In this document: piece by piece, positions 51,501 through 60,500 of the stretch
Numbering within the stretch: the stretch's first letter is position 1
How the letters are laid out: each line of letters begins with the position of its first letter
Origin: Chrysopilus asiliformis
Taxonomy: Eukaryota > Arthropoda > Insecta > Diptera > Rhagionidae
DNA length: 64,000 nt
NCBI GenBank assembly: GCA_964034945.1
Contig: OZ035961.1
Location: 4,446,001 to 4,510,000, forward strand
Direction of reading: 5' to 3'
The notes under the pieces: model-generated
Told to the model about the DNA's origin: nothing
Databases searched by the model: none
The model's input: the letters and a program-made list of their open reading frames with translations, nothing else
Translations under genes and position numbers: made by a program

Positions 51501-54500
51501 AGATTTTTATTCAGTCCATTATGGTATAAAAAATTAAAGGCATACGTTAGAAAAACATTTTTATAAAATGTTATGAGGAGGCAATGCCTCCGTTGCCTCC
51601 CCTATAAAGCCGCCACTGCCCTCGATATCTTTTTTTCGCTGGAGTTTAATACTGCTATCACAGTACCGCAGGCCCCCTCCCCATTAATATGTGGCTTATT
51701 TTTTTTGAACAGCCACTTAGAATAAATTTATGTAGGTAACAGATTAACACGTGTGCTTGTTACCACAAAACTCGAAAACGGCTAGAGGGAATTCGATTAC
51801 AGCCTGAGTTATCAGTTACCGGCTTTAAAACATAGGCTATCGTTTTGAAGTTTTTTTTAGCCAGAAAATGTTTTGGTGACCAGAAAAATGCACTCAAATA
51901 ATGAAAAATGTGAAAAACTGCCACTTGCCACACAAAAAATGCACTTAGTCTTCAAATGACTAACTTATCTCATTTATGAAAAAAAAAGATATATTTCATG
52001 TAATTTGAACGGTGATATATGTATAGATTTTCGATAGCAATGAATTCCGACTGATAAGTTTATCACAAATTCCTTAAATACATTCTTGAATCCAAAAGTT
52101 TTGTTAAATTCTTGCCCAAAATTTCTTCGGACGGTCCTTTGTGTCAGTGAATATAAACGCAACTATAGATGTCCAAATTTTCTTTTTAGTACTCGTACTA
52201 CAAATGACACTGATATGAATATGACATGAAAATTACCATAATACAATTTTTTATGGTGCTTGTCATGGTGAGGTCTTTTCGAAACGGAAGGAATGCTGAC
52301 TATGGCAGGAGATGAGCGTATTTTTAATTTCCTGGGTTCAGTCACCTACGAGCTGCTAAGAAACCCGGGCTAAAGACATTTCAGTTTCAAAATATTTTCC
52401 GATTTTCCAAGGATAGCCAAGAGAATGTCTGAAAGGGGAAAAACCGTCACCGACAATCATAAAAGGTTCGACAAAAGAAGATTCAAAACGCTCTCTTACC
52501 CCGGGGTGTCGTCATATTCCAGCCCCAACCCTTAAACTTGTTCAATAATCATTCATTCCCTTGTCAATAAAACCGAAAAGCATTTATCCCACTGGGAAAT
52601 GCTATGAAATCCTTTTCTTCATCACTTTCCCCTTTCCCTTTGACGACTTTTTGCTGTACGTATACTTGTTGTGTGTTGGATTCGACTTCGGGTTTGTTTA
52701 TTAGACCAGTGCAAGTCATCCCCTAAATATTCGGTATCAGAGGTTTTCACGGTTTATGAATTTTGTGTAACGAGGGTAAATATCAGTCATTGCGGAATCG
52801 AATCGAGCCAGGAGATGATACGAAGGGGTCTTCAAAAGATAGTAGAAGGTATTTTTATAGTACTGTAGGGTTGATGATATTCATGTAATGCATTCTCTTA
52901 ACTGAACGGAACTGATGAACTCGACTATTTCTGGTATGGTTGATATGGCATTTATGTGGCAAGGATAAAAGATTCCACACTTTGGTATGGCAACACATGT
53001 TGATGGTGACTTCTTGCAGTTAACTATCTTTACCAACTATGCGGGAAAAGTCCTGTGGGGGAGAGACAGGCGAGGACAGTTATGAGTTAATTTAATGGAA
53101 GCAATTTGCTAAACAATATGGGGGGTATTAGTCCGTGTACGGGGTGCGTGTAAAATATAGGGTGGTTTCCAAACGCGTCCTCACAAATTTTATTATGTGT
53201 TTTTCAATTTCCGCTGTTTTATGAAATCGTATATTAATGATGTGTTTTATGAACATGGCTGTTTATACATTGAAGACGTGATTTGTACAAATCGCCATTC
53301 AATTTGCTATTAATTTTATTCGCAAAATATTTGGTTTAATTGAATTATTCAAAAGAGACGACTGGAAATATTAAAATAGATTTATTATGCTTTCAATAAA
53401 TAAAAAAAAAGAATTAAACAAAGCTTTTATTTTAAAAAAATGTACTAAAAAGATAAAAATCATTTTTGAAATTAATAGAAAAGATGCTATTTTTCAGAAA
53501 TACAGTCATCTTCGCGATCGCACCGACATCTATCAGAAAAGTATCTAACGTTTCACTCTACCATCGTATTTGAGCTCCTTCTTCTCTTTGGAAGGAAATC
53601 TTAAAGCGAGATTGAGCCTCCTCAATTGTGGTTTCTTAACAATTTTGCATTCAATTATAGATTCTAAGGGTTTTCGGTTTAGATCGCGTATAAGAACTTT
53701 AAGTTTGTACTTACATTAATTTTACAAGACGTTTCGGACAGATACTCTGCTGTCCATGGTCGCTCAAAAATTTTTTTCGTTCCTTCAGTCAGTCAGTAAT
53801 TTTTCGTTCCTTCTCTCAGTACCCACTATTAATGCATCACTAAAAGTATGTTTTTCCTAATTTCCCTTGACTTTTTTTTGCTTTCCTTTTCTATAGAAGG
53901 AAAGTATTGGATTCATGATGGAGACCGACTCGAGAACGGGGGCAGATAGAAAATTTCGGATCAGTTCGAAATCCGTTTCAGTCAAAATTATGAAGATGTC
54001 CGTGCATCTGTCTATCAGTGTGTCCGTTGTACGTATCATAAATAACTCAAGAATCCGTTAGCACTTGAAATTTTCTGTAGCTAAGTTTTACAAAAATCGT
54101 AGGTTTCTATTAACTTTTGGAAAAATGTGTATAACAAAACTTAAAAGATATGAAATTTTGCACGCATTTCTCAAATAATGATAGTGGTTTTATGGGGATC
54201 TTTTGGAATATTCTATTTTGGTGTAAATTTTAATGCAAATCAAGTCACATTTTTTTTTTTTTGCTTTTATGTATTTTGATATACTTTGCTGAGTGTTTAA
54301 TATACATATTTGAAATTTTCGATCGCAAATTCAATAGTTGTTTAATTGACTCAAGCTAAACAGAACGACACCAAAATTAAATGTGATTGAATTGAACTGA
54401 AACGAAAGTAAAGGGACGTCAACACGAGAGATTTTAGCATTTTGATTAGCCGGCAGACAGAACGGCAGAGGGTGGCATAACCTGAAAAGCGGAAAAACGA

Positions 54501-57500
54501 AAATAACTGATGGCATAACGAAAGAAACAAAATATTTTCATTACTTTTGACATTTGATCATCCGGAGAAAAAAGGGGCGGTAATGGCAGGGTTAAATTGA
54601 AATTGATAAATCATCAGAGAGAGTGCCGAGCAACGTTGATCGAAATGTGAGTAAAATCAAGTCAAGGACTTCATCATGACAAACAAATAATGCCAGCCAT
54701 AAGTCTTCACGTGTCAAAAGGACAAACGCAAATACAAAGATTGTCAATTATTCGACGTGTGATTGATGTGATGCGATGTGTTTCGCCTATCCCGATCCAG
54801 CCTCTGGTGTACTCAAGGACTCTAGCTTTCTAACATAAGATACGGCCTATAGCTACTATTGGAAGAAGGATAGTGCAAGAAAACCTCTCTTGCCATCCCG
54901 CTTGCTTAAAGTAGTCGATTGCCAGGCAGTTGACTTTAGTTCGATTTCGTCCTGTTCAGTTCAGTTCAGTTTGGAGAGCATTCAACCCTATATAGTCGAA
55001 AGATTCATATATGAGTTCAATAAGGATGAGAAAAGGATATTTGCTGGAGTCGTGTTCGCCGTTTTGAATTGAACTGAAATGAAAATGGATTGACGGGGGG
55101 CTAAAAGGAAGGGGTTTCTGATGCTAGTCCTTCTGCGTTCATCGTCGACGTGATGAGAGGCGACTACTATAGTGTTGACTTAGCTCCCGAACCAACTTTG
55201 AGGAGTTTGAAATAAGACATTTATTAGATTTGTGTTTACTTAAAGACAAGAAAGTCGGAGGGGTTGATGGAATCGCTGCCGCAAACATAGAATACTACAA
55301 TACGAATGAGTATATCTAGACATATGTATGTAGGTATTTCTATGAAATTTATTTGAAAATGTGTCATGCCAATTGAAAATATACAGTAAAAAAAAATCCC
55401 CTATCGTTTGTTATTTTATTGATATTTCGGGAAAAAAAATATTTCTATTTTCTGCAGATTTTTTGCTGTTGATATGTCAGGAAAATGTTAAAATAAAATC
55501 CGTCTAGACAGGAGAATAGTCAACAAGATTTATAATTTAATTTGTATATAAATATTAAAGAGTTTTCTTTAATTTCATTTTTGCTATTTTGTAATCAATT
55601 TTAGTTTTGGACACATTGTTTTATCATTTAACTAAAGATACTTTTTCTAAAAACTCTCCCGGGTTGGTCTTTCACACCCCCATAAAATTAGACCAATACC
55701 TTTTTAGCGTTTTAGGAGATCGCAGGAGATCGCAGGTTGCAGTGGCCTGGTAGTGTCGTCTATAATAAATATAAGGGGCTACGAGGGGAAACAAAAAACT
55801 TCATTAGGGGCCTGTCAAAAAATTATGATGGTCTGCAGCAGGGCCGTGCCAAGACAAAGAGGCGCCCGGGACAAAACCTTTATAAAGCGCCCCTCCCCTC
55901 TTTCCCCTTCTAAAAAATACGAAAATGCATTTTTGTGTGCTTCAACGATCAGAGAGAAGAAAGTTTGTCTCAATTTTTGATTGGAATCAACTTGATAAAA
56001 AAAATATATCTTGGTTCTTCGGTATACAGGAAAAATTGCACCGCACTTATTATATTTATTTTTCGTGAGGTCCTTCCAAATATCTCAAAATACAGCGAAA
56101 TTCCAAATATCTCAAAATAAAGCTTTAAGCGAACCTAATTTTTTTTGTTTTTGGAAGCAAATAAGATTAGGTTTAAACCAATAAACTTGAAGAACAAGCA
56201 TTTTCCAAAACTTGTGTTTGAATTGTATTCCGACATCTTATGCCTTTTTCGAGAAAAATAAACGGTATAACATCTGGACTTTATATTTTCAGCTCAAAAT
56301 TGTATTGAACAAACCCAAAAATAGTAGCCCTTCGGAGCCTACTTTTTAATTTCATGATTAGCATCAGTTAGCATTTAATTTAACACCAGCTAAAAATTTT
56401 TCTTCCATGTTAAAATAAAATGCAGTAACGATTCTCTGAATAAGTAAATCGTGACGATATCATCAAAAGCGACAAAATCTGTTCACGTAGAACGACATAT
56501 TTGGATCAAGTGAAAGGTATCTTTAGTGATAGTCATTGATTGAATAGCGAAATTAACACGACTTTGAGTTCTACAAAGACGTCTTTTTTTAACCCAAAAC
56601 CTTTGCAACGTTCAAAAAATGCAGGTGTGCTAACAAAACGATTAACAGTTAAACAAATAGATACAAGCATCTTTTCGTTATTTTTATATTTCTTTCTATG
56701 TTTTCATACCTATGTTATGCGGGACAATTTGATAATTTTTTTCACTGCCATCAAGTAATAAAATATCGATGACAAATAGGAACCTAAAGAGTTTGATCAA
56801 AATCGTGGAATCACTTGACATTTTTATTAAAAGTACTATTACTGACTTTTTGTTCAAGGCCCGCCTTTGCGATTTTGGTCATCAAAATTGTTTCACTTGA
56901 GAATTCAATTACAATAAGAAAGGGGAGATCTTCGATTTCTTTATTATTATATGGAAAATCAACTACAATAAAAATTCAAACCATATGAATTTAACTTTCA
57001 AGTCATTGATTTCAGAAAGATCCACCCACAAGAATGACGAATGAAAAGTAAAGGTTTGCAGAACATAATTGGGCGGACTCCACAGTACAAGTAAGTGACC
57101 CTAAAAACACAATGAACTACATTTCTCATAAAATAAATAAACAAGTTTCTCTGCACTTTGTAATTTTTCTATTTATACAACTATTATACGAAATGCTGTA
57201 ACGGAAATGGCAAATATTTCGAAAATCATATTTTTTGACAGGTGAGCTTTTATAAAAGAAAGCATTCATAATTAGAAAGACATTCGGTTATTTTCAAATG
57301 ATGTCGAAAGTGAGTTGCCGAATGATTTGACCCTTAGAAAGTATTTATTTTTAATTTTGGGTTACATGAAGTACTTCTATTGTATTGCTTCCAAGAATGA
57401 AATGTCCAAAAAATTAAAGTAAAGTGTTTTCATTTTACAATCTATAATTTTTAAACGCATTTTTGGTTCCTTTTTTGTGAATTTAAAAAAACAAATCGCT

Positions 57501-60500
57501 AAAATATCTTAAAACTTTATTTTGGAGATTGTTTACAAAACGTATTTTATGTAAAAACTTACTCGTAAAAAAATAATTGTTTACGGCAACAAAATCACAA
57601 TGAGGGTATTCACAATCCTCTTTTAATTTTCGGTATTCGGTATTTTCGGTAATATTAGAAGACTGAAAATATTCTGCTGTGAACATCCCACAGCACAGAT
57701 TTGAAAACAGCGCTTTTATTTGATACGTGACCAAATCATGAACTGCGAATTTGATTGTCACATACCTTTAAATCCATGTTTGATGTATTCTTTTTAATTT
57801 CTATTGTGGCAACGGCTATCAAAATTGAAAAAAATTGCAGTCCGATGAGATAACCAGCGAGAAAATTTGACAACTAAAAACATTACTAGCGCCACCCGCG
57901 GTTGATTCTTGATACCGAATACCCGGGCCGAAAAACACGACTCATGGCATGTATACAATTACCGAATCCGGTAATTCATTTTTACATGAACCAAATTACC
58001 GTCTCGGTAAAAATCTGTTAAATTTGACTGAATTACCGAGCGGTAAAATTACTCGCAATTTAAAAGAGGACTGTGAATACCCTGAATGTAAACAATTGGT
58101 TTTTTCTTCTTTTTCTAGTAACTGCAATTTTTATAATTCTGCAACAGCCATCCATAAAATATAAAGAACGTTGTTAAAAGATTTTATTTTTGAAATATAA
58201 CGGACAAACTTCGTATCTAAAAATCTGAGTAGATAAAATCTAAAAATGCTTTTGCTAGGAATTTATCAGGTTTTAGTACTAAATTTATATGGAATTTTCC
58301 ACTGAAATGTGCTATTCTGCTAGTAAAAGCATTTGCTAGACTATGATGGCGGCACCAAATTCCATACAAAAAATCGCGAAAAAGCCTGCGAAAAGGAGGG
58401 AGGAGGGACTCTAAAGGCCACAAATTGGCGTGACGTATTTTATGGACAGCCCATTAAAGTGGAGGTGATTTAAAATTGATCTAAAATTTAGTTCACAATT
58501 TCTATCAGAAAGTGTTCAAGGACGAGAGGAAATGTTTTTACTCTTCCTTGCTAGTCTCGGATGTTGAAGCCTTGATTTCAGTAAAAAGGAAACAAATTGA
58601 CGATTTTTTCTCTGTGCGCTTTTACTGATTTAGCCCGTGTGTAAAAAACATGAACTACGAAGACAGGAAATGAACTGAACTTTTTGTTACCTGAGTTAGC
58701 TGAGTTTTTCCGAAAATTCTCTATGACTCTAAAATTCTAGCTAATCAACCAAAAGCTAATTCTCAATTCTTATAGCGTCGCTTTTTGGATGACCTCAAAG
58801 AAGAGAAGTCATCAACTTGTATGTCGGCCCCTCAAATTATGAGTTGATGAAATTCAGAGAACAGGTTTAAGGTAATTTTTTTACCTTGACCCTGGGCTTG
58901 GCTGAAAGCAATTTTGTTTTGGCAACAGCAACCAGTTTCATCAATCCGAAAGACAATGCGATATCCATTCCAACAAAATAAATTCGCATGAGTTCATCGG
59001 CTCAAAGAGCCGACCCCAAGTTGATCGCGAATTCTGATATCAAATGATAAACAAACTCATCAAAATGTCTCATCTTCGAATTTATTGTTCCTCAGAACTC
59101 GATCTTACCGTGCGGGAATTCAAATTTTAACGATTGTTTTTTGTGTTTTCCTATTCGAATTATGTCTCATTATGTATTCGTTGCAGGTGCTTCCAGGTGT
59201 TCGGTCAAATGTTTATAACAAGAGAGAAAGTCTTTGAGTTAATTGTCCGGTACTGTTTAACTTCCATAAATGCATTTTGTGTCATAACAAATCTAAACTG
59301 AACTCAATTGAAAGTAAAATTCGATGCAGTTTCGTTAGATTCCATAATGATATTTCAGGTAAAGGTAGGTAGGTAACCGACGTAACTTTCATTCATTTTC
59401 GATTAACATTTTGTGGTTAAATTGTGGTGTTATATAGAAGTTATATATATATGCCTAAATCTAATTCAGACATGATCCACACCGGTTTCAGGCAGTAGGA
59501 AGGTATTTCGAAGGCAACACCCCGAGCTAAACCCATTAAAATTGTTTTGTTCGTTTAGAAATACTTGAAGTTATTCTGGAACTGGTTTGAATTCCTGGTG
59601 GTTATATAACTGCTATGATACGAATTTGTTATATTCATGCAAAACAAATTAATTTTTGACTCTAGTTTTGTGTTTTTAAACGTAAGTTTTTACATTTTTC
59701 ATGTTTCTTTCCGAAAACTACTATACTAGCTTTTTTTAAACCCATAAATATTGACATTTTAGAATATGTGAAAAAGTGGTCTTTGAAAATTCGGCTTTTG
59801 GAAGAATTTTCTCCCTCATGACGTCCCTGGCAAACATCCAAGCCGATTTTCAGATTAAACAACATAGTCGTTTTCCCGTGAAACAGGAATAGTCGGATAC
59901 TATCCAATTTTTTATACGAAGTATTTTGACTATACAATTTTATTTTAACAAAAAAATTTATTTTGACTATAAAAAACCTGTCATGCTTTAAAATCCAATG
60001 TAATTTTTTTTTGTATGGGACGATCCATAAAAACGTCCGATACACTCAGAAAAATGGAGGCTAACTACATACGGCGTAATTGGCCCCGGGCAGGCGCGCA
60101 TTCGCCTGCATGTGGGCAAGTAAAACTGAGTTGACCTGTGGTCGGAGAAATTTTGAAATTAAGCCACCAGCAGGTGAAGTAGGGCATTGGGAGCTGCACG
60201 AGTTGACCTTAGATAGGTTAACTCTGACCGCTAGCTGGCTTACAGACACTTCTGTAAGGTCAGAGTTAACCTGACAAAAAGTTGACCTGGACATTTTTCT
60301 GAGTGTAGTTTTAACATTTTTGAATCTCTCCATTAATTTCACTTTGTCGTTTAAAGTATTAATTTTGCTAATTCTAAGTATTGTGTTAGTTACTTTTAAC
60401 TTATGTTTAAAAAAAAATTTATTGAAAACACCGTCATACCGAGGAGAAGACCGACAATATTAAATTTAATTTATTATTCGATAAAACAAAAATTCGGTTT

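Larger units (their letters stand above)
50867..51715. mobile_element. ATACGTCAC-family MITE split by a hAT element
   Basis: The left part (AAAAAATACGTCACGGTCAT to CCCTCGAT) and the right part (ATCTTTTTTTCGCTGG, TATCACAGTACCG, then GTGGCTTATTTTTTTTGAAC and AGCCA) form one family member once 50925-51618 and one copy of the duplicated 8 bases are removed. Confidence 0.7.

Noticed and set aside
55838..55900. hAT-like CAGGGCCGTGCC end
   Set aside because: Only one end visible and no flanking duplication; kept out of the feature list.
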